Below are positions 11,929 through 38,800 of a stretch of DNA of 64,000 bases, in pieces. Source of the stretch: Enoplolaimus lenunculus (lineage: Eukaryota; Nematoda; Enoplea; Enoplida; Thoracostomopsidae); assembly GCA_030248215.1 (NCBI GenBank), contig JASANG010002512.1, forward strand, positions 1 to 64,000. The letters are read 5' to 3'. Under the pieces are notes generated by a model. The model ran no database searches. It was not told the origin of the DNA and saw only the letters and a list, made by a program, of their open reading frames with translations. Position 1 is the first letter of the stretch. Each line of letters begins with the position of its first letter. The position numbers were made by a program, and so were the translations under genes.

Positions 11929-12569
11929 ATCCAGAACAATACATACACAATTTATATTATCTTCAGTTTCTATTGACGGCCAGTATTATCAAAGGTGTGT
12001 AGCATCAATTACACTGGCAATAGATTTTGTTGTTTTAGAAAAGTGAATCGTGGGTTTCGAAATTCAGCACGTTTTCCGATTGACTTGTTTAACTTCTGCG
12101 CCGATTTTGAGATCCACAATAGCAGAAGTTTGAGGGACCTAGAACTTTAAATATTAGCAAAATTTGCTAATACGTTTAAGATTCATGTTTATAAAATTCA
12201 GCTTGAATTTGCCCAAAATACTTAGATTATCAATAGATATAAAAAACACTTGATAAAACTCCCCTAGCTATGAAAATACCTAATGAATAGTGGTAAAATG
12301 TTGATTATTAAAGGCACATTACATTGAAATCACAATTTATAAACTCCTTAACTCTCGACAAGCCTTTTAATATAGGTCAGACCGTAAATGGCATATGCTT
12401 AGGCTTAGGCAGAGGCTCCAGGAATCAACTTTGCCTTAATATTAACAAATGACCCTTGGGCTAAATCTTATGCTTATGCTTATACATTTATGCCTAGGCT
12501 TACGCTTAGGTTAGGTTTGGCTCAGGTTCAGGCTGGGTTAGGCTTAGGCTTCAGGGGCATTCCACCTTT
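11929..12569. other. Intergenic, TTAGGC-rich low-complexity patch
   Basis: Unique AT-rich DNA to about 12380. Then a patch of irregular TTAGGC and TTATGC hexamers runs to about 12560. It resembles the interior of the GGCC-family MITEs, but I could not define both ends. No gene is supported. Confidence 0.5.
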
Positions 12570-12917
12570 GACCATATCCCGAAATTGCAAAATCCCACTT
12601 TCGACCATGTACCGATATCCCAAAATACAAAATCCCACCATCGATCATAATCCCGAAGTCTTAAAACCCCAAAATCCAACCTTTGACCATATCCCGAAAT
12701 GCCAAAATTTAAAATCCTACATTCGACCACATCCTGAAATCCCAAAATCCCAAAATTACTTACTCCTTCGACCATATCTCGAAATCGCAAAATCCGAAAA
12801 TACCACTTTCGACGACGTCCCAAAATCACAAAATCACACAATCCAACCTTCGATCATATCTAGAAATTTTAAACCCACCCTCCTTCGATCACATCCCGAA
12901 ATTCCAAAATCCCACTT
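12570..12917. repeat. Degenerate minisatellite, 33-45 bp units
   Basis: About nine imperfect copies of a unit like CCATATCCCGAAATNCCAAA followed by ATCCCACTTTCGA. The open frames on both strands (NPTFDHIP-like on plus) simply reflect the repeat. The array ends against a short GGCCCCGTAGCCAAGG stretch, a remnant of the element family seen whole at 52338. Confidence 0.8.
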
Positions 12918-12965
12918 TAGCGGCCCCGTAGCCAAGGGGGAGGGCAGAAGGGCCTCATAGCCCTC

Positions 12966-13097
12966 CTGGAACAACAACAATTGCAGGATTTCGTCAAATT
13001 AGAAGACGTATCACTAACAGTGATTGTTTCTATAGGCATTTCAGAAGATGACGTATTTGTAGACAACACGCTTGAAGTACTGATAGCTACAGAGCCT
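12966..13097 (+). other. Unassigned exon-like open frame
   Basis: A stretch starting near CTGGAACAACAAC encodes an acidic peptide (LEQQQLQDFVKLEDVSL..., ending VLIATEP) followed by TGA. An AG precedes GATTTCGTC. It could be a stray last exon, a pseudoexon or chance. No family recognised and no partner exon found. Confidence 0.2.
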
Positions 13098-13427
13098 TGA
13101 TTCAGGAATTTGTGAAAGGTGTAGCGCATAAAAATAAATTGTGGAAAACTCTTTAGAGAAATAAGCGACAGCCCAAATCCAATGTTAGTGGTAAATCTTA
13201 GCGTAAAATCGTTGATTTTCTAACTCTGTATAGAAGGACAAGCGTAGGTTTTCCCGCTAGAAATTTGTCGTTTCAGTTAACACAGGAAATATATACTTAG
13301 CTAGGTGGGATACTGCATTTGTAACGTGGGTATGTAGTGTAAAACAATAAAGCGCAAATACGCAACCTCGTCTATATCTATGGATGTACTACCGCTGTAT
13401 TACACTAACGTTTACCAAATGTGATAT

Positions 13428-13630
13428 TTGGTTAACATCCGGTTCAACCAGAGGAACATTGAAAGTGTCAGTCTAGGTAGGAACCGGGACTTCAGGCCTT
13501 TTACTGAGCAGCTGGAAAAGCGGGCTAGAGCGGGGATCGAACTCTCAGCCTATGGATCCTTAAGCGAGCACTCTACTACTGCGCTACGTAGCCCGCCTCT
13601 CCAACTGTTTCCACGGAAATCGACGTAGGC
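13428..13630 (-). mobile_element. tRNA-derived SINE, second family, copy A
   Basis: The minus strand reads as a tRNA-like body (13520-13596). GGGCTACG pairs largely with the 3' TCTAGCCC, the D-arm region is GTAGCGCAGTAGTAGAGTGC, and the B-box is GAGTTCGATCCCC. The anticodon arm and T-stem are mispaired, so it is not a working tRNA. A diverged copy with the same flank (TTTTACTGAG, TGGAAAAGC) lies at about 57630-57748, which makes it a dispersed family. Confidence 0.7.
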
Positions 13631-13853
13631 TCACCTCTAGATTATATTCGGCTCCAATTGACGAGGCACGATAAAGCTTTCTCAAAAACATTAAACCAGA
13701 AACACAATTCCAACATACGTTATTTATCTCCCGTTTAGGTTTAGACTAAAATAAGCAAAGTAAACTTCAATTCCCGTCCCAAATAACCAGAAACTGGTTT
13801 AAATAACCCCATTTTCTCACAAGTTTGAGTAACTACTTACAAGTTGTGTTTGA

Positions 13854-29396
<15,543 letters not shown>

Positions 29397-31207
29397 AAAG
29401 TGTTTTGAATTGAGCATGGGGGTTGTGGCAGGTTTGTTTCTTGTTCGGAAGTGCTTGGAGCGGAATAAAACGATGATTGGGCGTTTCCGTTAGGTACACG
29501 GTAATTGGACTGTGTAATTGCAATTTTCCACGTCTTAGTCTTTGGTGGGCATATGTGTGCCTTTACGAACAATCGTAAATTTTATAGAAGTTAATTTGTT
29601 TCCACAATCTGAAACTTGGAAGTAAGCGATAAATTTTAAAAAGTAGTTTATTTTGAGTAGAACAAGAGCGTTGCTAACATGAATTCGGCTCTGTACAAAG
29701 CTAAGGTAATATTATGAAAGTGTTTTAAAATCTGCCCGCTTGTCTGGGTGACGAAAGATTATCAGCCGTTTCGAATCCAGGTTGAAACTTTTCTTTGACG
29801 CTGGTCTGCGCTGTAAAGTATGCTTTTAAAAATATAGAACGACTTATTATAATAAAATTGGGAAGGTTAAAGATTATAAGAAAACGACTCACGCCGTCAA
29901 CTGCTTGGGACCTATTCTCTACGTCTGCTAGTTTCTTATTGTATTGAATGTTGTGTTATTCATTTCTAATAATGCTGTATACTGTTGTCTGTGTTAGTTT
30001 TCTATATAATTATTCTGCGACGTTAATGTTTTTGTTTATTTATTGCTGCACTACAGTTTGTTGGGAACCGAGAAATTGGGATTAGTAAATGCCGACTCCT
30101 GAGAATTGCTAGTATTGACTTTAGGTCATTGGCGAATCATTTTTTCCGTAATTTGAAATGCCACTACCAGTGTGCAACCGGAGGTTAAAGATACCGGAGC
30201 CGGAGGTCAACGAAACTTGCCAGAGCTAGAGCAGGAGGTGCGGCGAAATTATGATTGTAGTAAAAATGATGGATAATTAGTTAGTTTTATCCAATATCTG
30301 TAATATGTTGTTAAGTTGTTTGATTTTACGCTAATTTTCTGCGAACTTTCAGAAATTCTTTTCTGAAAATTGTGACAAAAGTGAAACGAAACGTGCTAAA
30401 GAGATAAATTTTGCAAAATTTCAATACCAAAATTGTTGAAACATTCGGCAAAAATTAAACCGGAGCCGGAGGCCGATTTTCTGCCGGAGCCGGAGGCAGA
30501 CCTCCGGTCGTACCCTTGCCACTACCAGGCATAAGTTTTTATTATTTTTGCTGCAGTATATGAGTATTTAAAGTAAATTTATGATACTTTGGCGTGTATT
30601 TAAAATTGGTTTCATTGGTTTTCATTGAGCGTCTTACACATATGAAACTCTTTATATTGGATTAAAAGGCTTGACAATCAAAGTTTTACGTGAAACCAGG
30701 TTTGCAAGGTAGTGTTATTGCTTGTCGCTTGTACAGGTTGTCGTTCTGTGTCAGGCGCTTTAGTCATCACTTATTGCTTGGGGTGAAAAGAAGTAATTGA
30801 GTATGCATACGTAACTGGGTACATTCTGTGCGGGAAAACTGTCCCACGCGATGCGCTTTGTCCGGATTCCAATTTGGTATTGGATAATGATGTTTGCCGA
30901 TTTCGACGCATTAATAGAGGTGTTCTGGACTGTTGTTCCGCATGATTGCAATAGAGTAAACTTACGTTTTAGACTATTTTGCCAGGTCGAAATTGTAAAT
31001 TTTAATTTGCTATGTAATAAACTGTTAGAAACCGATTGCCAATTGCGAAATTGTGCGGACAGAAGCAATTTTGAATCTCACCCGTATAGGTTTATATTGA
31101 AATTAAATAAGAAGAGCGGCATCTCGATCCCTGTACTGCGGTTATTTATGTTTCGAAGGTTTTATAGTGCTAACTTATTTAAGATTTACTAATTTTGTAC
31201 AATTGTC
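29397..31207. other. SEC23 3' region and SEC23-CPTP intergenic DNA
   Basis: AATAAA at 29464-29469 is a likely SEC23 polyadenylation signal. The rest holds one hAT-like element (30168-30517) and a fragment of the CAAGAGTG family (GTAACTGGGTACATTCTGTG at 30811). A 113-codon plus frame (30851-31192) lies over the region just upstream of CPTP. It does not resemble a known protein, does not begin with a good start, and may be part of the CPTP leader. Confidence 0.5.
30168..30517. mobile_element. hAT-like element, GGAGCC type
   Basis: CAGTGTGCAACCGGAGG to CCTCCGGTCGTACCCTT, flanked by 8-bp duplications GCCACTAC (30160-30167 and 30518-30525). GGAGCC hexamers occur at both ends (ACCGGAGCCGGAGG; GCCGGAGCCGGAGGC). 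350 bp, non-coding. Confidence 0.9.
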
Positions 31208-33272
31208 ATGACTGAATCACCTTGTCTGTCGCCAACCAAACAGACGCGTTCTCCTTCGATTCCGGTAGTATTTTCGTTACCCATAATTTGTAAGCATTTC
31301 GAAAATGCAATCTCAAAATCAGAATCTGATGTTGATTTGGTCGAATATATACTGGCGTACAAGAGTCTTAATGAGTAAGTGAATTTTTTTATTTTGAAAA
31401 CTAGCTATGTTTTTAAATAGAATAACATAAACAAGAACGTTTCAAGTGCTTCTGTAATAGTTATTGCTGTGCACGTATAAGTGTAAGAATGTGGAATGCA
31501 GTGGTAGCGGAGATATGCATTGTTTGCTCGAGCGACATTAGCAGATTTATTTCCGTTTTTTATTGAACGCTGAGCATATTTTAGTTAAGTTTTTTGTTTT
31601 CTGTTTACTTATTAATTCTCTATTTGTAATGAATTTATGACATGATTGTTGTTCAACTATGCTGGTGTGAGATTTTAAACTGCCACTTTGAGTCCAACGG
31701 TAAAAACACTTGGGGCTTCTGTAATTATTTTGGACATAGACTCAACACTATATATAATATGTAATTTAGAATTATGTGCTTGTTTTGTTACAAGTTCGTT
31801 CCTGCACGGTGATTGGTCTGTTGTTATTTCGAACAAATCTCACTGTGATGTATTGTGATTTTATTCTGAAATAATCGTTTAATTTTTCAGCAATAAATCT
31901 GGGGAAATGTTGAGCACCGAAGCCGGATGTTGATTGTTTGTTGAAGCAGGGCGGGAACTGATGATTCGGTCGAATCGCACTTTATATATAGCATAAATGC
32001 TTCATTTCGATCTTACTAGTGTAGTTTGCCTGGACGTAGTTTTTATTAACATTGTTCGTAGTTTATATACGCTGGTGATTTTGAATTAATTATTTTTTAG
32101 GATTTTTCCTATTCTAAGTCGGTTATTTTCGTTTGTTCACTCGGATATAGCGTCGAAAGTTGAAATTTTGGAAACACATCTGCAATCGTCAGCGGCCAGT
32201 CATTATGCGTCCATTGAGTCAATGCTTGAATACGAGAAAACCAACAATTTACTAGTTGATGATAGTCATAAATTGCCCAATGGAAGTCGAACCCTGTTGA
32301 GGTAAATCGATTTTAACGATCTAATAAGAACAGAGGTTTTACCGTTTAATTTTTTTGCTTGTGTGAATGTATTGAAATTTTAAGCTGAACGACAAAATTA
32401 AGCTGTTTTGCGTATATTTTCTGCTTTTTATCAATATACGTACCTGTAATCTATTTGCTGTGAAGTTTCTTTATGAACATGCTTCATTGAGTCGAAATAA
32501 CTGATCTTCATCTTAGCTGAACTTCTGTTTCGTTTCGCTGGCGGATCCATGCGGGTGTGCCTAGGTCAACACCCTCTCCATCAGGGATCAACACCAACGT
32601 TTTGTGATATGTTTTAGTAGTAACATTGCGTTTGGCGTTTTCATTATACATCTTATTTCCTTCACCATTTTGAGTTTATTTGGTCGCTACTAGTTTTTTG
32701 TTGTTTTGGGCTTCACCGAGCGCTCGCATTTATCGCCGAATTCATATCGGGCATAATTGAAGCGTCTGATGATAATTCGTCAACTGCTGCAATTGCGAAT
32801 AGTGCATATGATCGTACTCTTGCAAAATTCCATCCATGGCTTGTTCGAAAAGCAGTTCACGTTGCTGTGCATACGTTACCATATCGAAAACCAGTAAGTA
32901 GAAATAGAATGTGTTTACAGTAATATGTTCTTCAGTTTCAGCGTTTTTGGACACGTACCGTAGATAGGTATGTATTTGCTTAAATTGCCAGCAAACTTCA
33001 ATGGTGTTTGAGATTCAAATAAGTTATATAATCTGCGATATTTATTTTTGACGGGCAAAAAAGGATTTACCATTGTTTTGATGTTATGATTGTAAGAATG
33101 CCTCACCGCCCTGGATTGTTTATATTTATTTCAGTTAATCGAAAGTTTGCGTGGTGAAGTTCAGACGCCTGATATTGTTCCTACGATGACACGTGCCGCA
33201 GATTTATGTCGAACAGTATACGATCGGTCTCAAAAGATATATGAAATCAAAGAGATGACAGATTTACCTTGA
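31208..33272 (+). CDS. CPTP: Ceramide-1-phosphate transfer protein
   Basis: CPTP is a cytosolic all-helical GLTP-fold protein that moves ceramide-1-phosphate between Golgi and plasma membranes. Exons: 31208-31374, 32101-32301, 32710-32893, 33135-33272. They total 690 nt and 229 aa (human 214; the N-terminus is slightly longer). Residues matching the known headgroup pocket are all present: D71 and K75 in SDIASKVEIL, R119 and R123 in GSRTLLRLHRAL, and H164 in FHPWLVRKA. The C-terminus YEIKEMTDLP parallels the human one. Anomaly: exon 3 must begin with the G at 32710 to keep the TLLRLHRAL frame, yet the preceding bases are TTTTGG rather than AG, and no AG in phase is present. R123 is the codon split by that junction. 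AATAAA not found close by. Family assignment is firm. Confidence 0.93.
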
Positions 33273-33644
33273 TGATATTGCCACATAGGTCAAGATTGCA
33301 TAATGTTGTAATTTAATTTTACGTTTAATGCTAAAGCAGAGTTTTCACAAACGCGAAAAGCGTTTACGTAACAGGGTTTTGTTATACTCTAGTTGCTCAT
33401 GTCAGAATTCCTTCACTTACAAAAAACGATTTGAAAGTTGTGTTAAACGCAAAAAACGTGTAAAATAGCGTTTTATTTTTAACACGATTCCTAAGCAGGT
33501 TTGAGTTTCGTTAAAATTCTAATGACGTTTGAATTTGGATAATGTCTTTGTGCTGAATGTTGACATAGGTTCGTGACCGATTGCGATTATGATCAATAAT
33601 TATTGCTATCCAGGTATTTATTGACGGAATCGTTTATTGAATGG

Positions 33645-34560
33645 CAAACCAGTCGTAGTGGGACTACATTTATTGAGCGAAGCTCGAACGTATGTAAGCA
33701 ATTAAGCTAATATGCAAATTAACTATTAGCTAACTATTGAATTATCGGTTTTGGATGTTTGTAAACTATTTATTCAAATTCCTCGCACCCAAAAACCCTT
33801 CAGCCACTCTAATAATTTTTGGAATAATTTAAAAAGTCCTAATTTTGTTTTGTCAATTAAGCTAATATGCAAATTAGTTATTACGTAACTATTCAAATAT
33901 CGGTTTTGGAGGTTTGAAAACAATTTATTCAGATTCTTCGCACCCAAAAACCTTCAGTAAACCCTAATAATTATTGAAATAATTTAAAAAGTCCTAGTTT
34001 TGTCTTGTCCATTAAGCTAATATGCAAATTAGCTATAAGCTAACTATTCGATTCTCGGGTTTGGATGTTTGTAAACTATTTATTCAAATTCCTCGCACCA
34101 AAAAACCCTTTAGTGCTGAAATTATATTGCTTTTAATAATTAGTGAAAGATTGTAAAAAGTCCTAATTTAGGCTTATAAACTATGCTAATATGCAAATTA
34201 TCTATTAGCTAACTGCTCAATTATCGGTTTTGGAGGTTTGTAAACAGTCTACGCAGATTGCTCGCACCCAAAAACCCTTTAATGCTACAACTAGATCGCT
34301 TCTAACTGTAATAATTAGTGAAATATTGTGGAAAGTCCTAATTTAGGCTTAATTAATTATGCAAATGAGCCTGTAGCTAATAAACGGCTTAAAATTTTAA
34401 AACCCCAATGCGAGGTTAACACCCCAGGATAATTGGCTTTCGACCAAAAAAAGTTTATCAAAATCGGTTCAGCCGTTCCTGAGATTCTTTTCGGACGGAC
34501 AGACAGACGGACGGACGGACGGACATCCACCTCCCCCCCCCCAAAAAAAACAAAAAACCC
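33645..34560. repeat. Monomeric repeat with ATGCAAAT boxes, copy B
   Basis: The left edge ACCAGTCGTAGTGGGACTAC matches copy A at 21398. Five ATGCAAAT boxes start monomers at 33712, 33867, 34022, 34191 and 34359 (155, 155, 169 and 168 bp apart). The right end is AAATCGGTTCAGCCGTTCC followed by GACGGACGG and a long C-run/A-run tract. Copies differ mainly in monomer number, as satellite-like elements do. Confidence 0.85.
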
Positions 34561-34939
34561 CCCCGAACCCCCGCCCCCCCAATAAGAAATATTTCATTTT
34601 GTGTGCTTAAATATTTGACCAGAGTTTTTGAAAATCATAGTTTGTTGTACAACTGCATACAGTTTTATCGGATCTCACGGCCAGTATTTATTGTTAATAT
34701 TGTGATTTCGTGTGCAATATGTGTAATTAAAATGCGCTAGTCAGTGTTGTTTGAATGAATTTAGTGTTATGATTGAAAATATCTATAACTTGAGCGGATC
34801 TGTATTGCGCTACAGTTTTACGGTTAGCTTAATACTGTATAATGCGGGCTTAAAAGTTGTAAGTTTTAAAATGACGGCTCTGCACATTGTCTAGAACGTT
34901 AAGCGTGCAATATATTGATCTTGGACTGCTTAATAGCAT

Positions 34940-35278
34940 CAAGAGTGGATGATCACTCTTTATAACAAGAGTATGCAACTGGGCACATTCTGTGTATTAA
35001 AGAATGTACCCGGCACGCGTTGCGGTTTTGGCCTACCCCCCTTGCTTAGGGGGTTTGTAAGCAGTTGTATGTCGTAGTAATTCTAGGAGCAAATTGTAAA
35101 CGCCCCTCCATGTTTATGGGGGGTAGGTGTACTGAAGCATACTGTTAATGTTTTACTTAAACCCCCCTCCTGATTGAGGGGGGGTCGAACAAATATGCGA
35201 CGCGCGCTGGTACATTCTGTAGTACACAGAATGTACCCAGTTGCACACTCTTGTTATAAAGAGTGATCATCCACTCTT
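34940..35278. mobile_element. CAAGAGTG terminal-inverted-repeat element, copy B
   Basis: About 70-bp, nearly identical inverted ends (CAAGAGTGGATGATCACTC, TTTATAACAAGAGT, CAACTGGG, ACATTCTGTGT). ATAGCAT flanks both sides (34933-34939 and 35280-35286), giving a 7-8 bp duplication. The interior has three C-run/G-run hairpins in a row: CCCCCCTTGCTTAGGGGG, GCCCCTCCATGTTTATGGGG and CCCCCCTCCTGATTGAGGGG. No coding frame. A half copy is at 48884-48970. Confidence 0.9.
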
Positions 35279-35431
35279 GATAGCATGAATATATTTAAGT
35301 GTATATTTGTTGCTTCAACGTGTTATGTGGCACGTTTTTTTCTTTGAAAACTAATTTAGCGTTTAAAATACGTTATTTTTGATTCCAATTATAGATAATG
35401 TTGCATGAACAGTCAGTGCTATATCGACATC

Positions 35432-35541
35432 GGCCAATGTTACTTTAAGGGGCGTAACAGTATATTAAGCGTATTCCTAAGCCTAAGCCTAAGCGTTGGA
35501 AAAACGTATTCCTAAGGGTGCCCCTTAAAGTAACATGGGCC
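35432..35541. mobile_element. 110-bp GGCC-family hAT-like MITE
   Basis: Inverted ends GGCCAATGTTACTTTAAGGG and GCCCCTTAAAGTAACATGGGCC, with perfect 8-bp duplications TCGACATC at 35424-35431 and 35542-35549. The interior is CCTAAG repeats. It is the best-preserved member of its family here. Confidence 0.92.
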
Positions 35542-35622
35542 TCGACATCTATAGCTCGAAAAGTTCTATTTGGAAAAGATATCGCTGAGTTTATACCGAT
35601 TTAACCTTCGCTGTTAGTTTAG

Positions 35623-35697
35623 CGGCCCATGTAAAGAGCAGTAGGCTTAGGTATAAGGTAATTCTTAGGTACGCTTAGGATTAAGAATATGCTTGTA
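35623..35697. mobile_element. Partial GGCC-family MITE
   Basis: GGCCCATGTAAAGAGCAG followed by TTAGG-rich sequence, with no matching right terminus. It lies shortly before the first CCDC50-like exon. Confidence 0.5.
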
Positions 35698-35849
35698 TGT
35701 AAAAAATACGTGCTACAGAGCAAGTGCTTCTAAACGATACGCGTAGTAATAGCTAGAAATAGGTGTGTTTTTAAATAATGATACTATGTCCTGTCATGTG
35801 TTGAGAATACGGCTTCAGATATTAGTTAAACGAGTTTATTCTATTGCTC

Positions 35850-38800
35850 ATGTTTACTGGCGCATACGAAGGTGCTGATTGTCATGAAGCAAGTGCCAAA
35901 GACGATTCAGGAGGTATTGGCGGTAACGGCAGTATGAAAGCGTCTACAAGTAGCGTCAGTCAATCGTCTAGTCACGTTGGGTCTGGGATTTCGAATGCTG
36001 ATATTGATGTTGCTGAAGGTAACACTCCACAGCAGTGCAATTTGTGGGAATAGAGGGCCGCTACTATTGCGATGCCGTACTACGAACATCGTTACTCCCA
36101 GGTTGAAAACGTTTAAAATGTTATTGGTAGCAATAAAACATTCAGTTCCTTTGAACTGTCGTGTCCCTGTACTTTTTAAATATGTTCGATCTCGTGATCC
36201 TTTACTGGTAGTGGTCCTGTGGTAAACGGATTTACAGATTTTATTGTCTGGTAATGTTCAAGATTAATTTGATGTGAAAAACTAAAAAATTTGAGATTGA
36301 TGGCTAATAAAATGATAAAGTGAATGCGGTGTAAAGTAGTGATCGGGACACGAATGTCAATTTAAATTAAAACTATCTTTATATTTTAGTGAGAAGCAAA
36401 TGGCGGGTTCAAGAAGATTTCTCGGTGGCATCACAATTACAAGACAAGGAATGTAAGGATATTCCGTTTTGTTTCGCTATATTTTGGTTAACTAGAATTT
36501 AGGAGAATATAAGTTTTATTAAGCAGTAAGTACACAATAGTATAATATTGTTATACTATGCTACAGATTGACTTTCATGAGCATTGCGAGGTATTTGCTT
36601 ATCACTGAATCAGTTTTTCGGTTCTCATTCGTTGGGAAATAACATTACATATATCATCGATGCTTCTTTGGAGCATAAAATTTAGGTGTCAACGATTGCA
36701 GATAACAACGATTGCTGATAAGTACAAGGTTCAAAAGCTGGTGGCACGGCTTACTGTGCGCCGAGCGTCGAGATACGATAGGCGTGCCATTACCAGATGG
36801 TGTAAAAAATAATGTTGTCTTGGTCTGTTCTGGGTTTACATTGTTGAAGCGTGATTTTTTGCTTTTATTTCAGTCGAGTTTCACTACGACGCCAATCGAA
36901 ATGAACGCCAACAAATGGGCTGTGATGTTAAAAAATCGAAAGAAGAACAAGAGCTCGAAGATCGATTCGCCGCTGAATACTATGAGCAATTGAAATTGGA
37001 CCAGTAAGAAAGGACTGTAGTTTTACTTTCTAATGTGTTGTAGGCACCAGCAAGACTTGAATAAATTCTACTATTATTTGTGACGTCGCTGCATAGCTGA
37101 GCTTGCGATGGGGTGGTTGGCGTGCGGCATTCTTATGCACAAACAGTGTAAGGACAACTTTGATACATAACTTACTAAAAATATAGTGTGCATTCGCAAA
37201 TTAACCGAATCTACGGCCATTCGTTGCCCGACAACTGTCGCCCGACAGTGTCTTATGGATAAGCGTAATCGTTCAGTACAACCATTGGCGACAAAATAAT
37301 CGAGTCGACGAGATTTCGCGTTATAGGTTGTCGGTCGGCAATTTGTCGGACGACGAATTGCCGTGATACCAAGCAAAGCTTATGAATGTATTGAAGTTTC
37401 TGTAAATTTTTGATGCGTAAATCTTAAGTTATTTTTGTATTAGTAACATTTTGATTTTGGAATACGACACTTTCGTATAGTGTAAATTATTGTTTAATTG
37501 GCTGACTTGTTACGTATAACATTGCTGTAATTGAATTGTTGATACGTATTTTAAGAGAACGTGAAGACCAAGCGCTAGCCGAACAAATTCAAAAACAGCT
37601 GCAACAAGAAGAATTACAGAAGTTTGCTCAATCGAGGTCTGCTGATGAGGTATATAAGTTTATGAAGCCAAAACAAGTTGCGTATAAAGAAAATATTATC
37701 TGTTTTGAACTATTCCGTAATATTCAGCACTTGGTATCTGGTTGCAGCAATTTAATGGAGAATTTTTTCAAGATTTAGTTTAAGCTAAAATAGTTATTAT
37801 GTTATTTTGTTATAGGTTGATTTGACCGGCAACAACATTAATTTTTAATTGTGCTCCAAGTGTTCCTTACATTAGGTACTCAATAAATGTTTTTGAGCTA
37901 AACACAGTAAACAATCTCGTTTATTGTTTATGGTTTATTGTTTATCTTTAATATTTTACAATCTCTGTTATTGTTTATCGTTTATCTTTGATAATTTAGG
38001 AGCTAGCTAGGCGGTTGCAAATGGAAGAAGAAGACATGATACGTCGCGAACAGGAAAACAAACAATCGATTGCAGAAAATGGTAAGTCATTTTGATTATT
38101 TTATTTTTGTGCTTACTTGGATTTTAACCGAGTGCTTAGTTGTGGCGGTCTTTTTTGGAGCGAAATACCAGGTTTATATTGAACTTTAAATTTGGTATAG
38201 TTAATCTGGTTTTCGCTTTAAATGCTATGATTTAACAACGTATATCAAAAGTTATTTAGCAAAGGTAATTACTTAGTGTTATCAACTTTAATAAAATAAT
38301 AACTTTGTATTGACGTTACTTACTATTTTCACAGACAGAAACTATGCAGCTAAGATTCAAGAATCTGTGAACACTACAGCATCCGGAGTTGTTCAGTTAC
38401 AGCCAGGTTGGTCTCCTGAACATGCATCTGCAGTGAATGCTGCAGCTTGTGAGGTGAGCAGCGAGTCGTGCGTTTAATTTTCCCTTTCTCTAAACTGCTC
38501 CGTATAGAATTTTTGACGTGATTATTTATGATAACCTTCATGATAATGTGAAAACCGACAGCAGTTTGGCCTTTCCTTCTTCCCATTTTTTGTGGGGGAT
38601 TGGCTTCCCGCATGTTAAACTTGGGTGAAACCTAGGGGAAACTTGGGGGAGACAAGAATAAAGGCACTAAATGTCAGTTTTTAAAATTACGGTAAATTTT
38701 GAAGTTTCGGTGGGCTATTTCTGCTCAAATTTCGCGTTTTTCGTTTCGAATTGTAACTTTAGTTATGGTTTAGTTTTTTTGTGTCGTTTCGCAATGCATG

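Noticed and set aside
10931-13596. Functional tRNA genes
   Set aside because: A- and B-boxes are present, but anticodon arms and T-stems are mispaired and the sequences sit in dispersed or tandem repeats.
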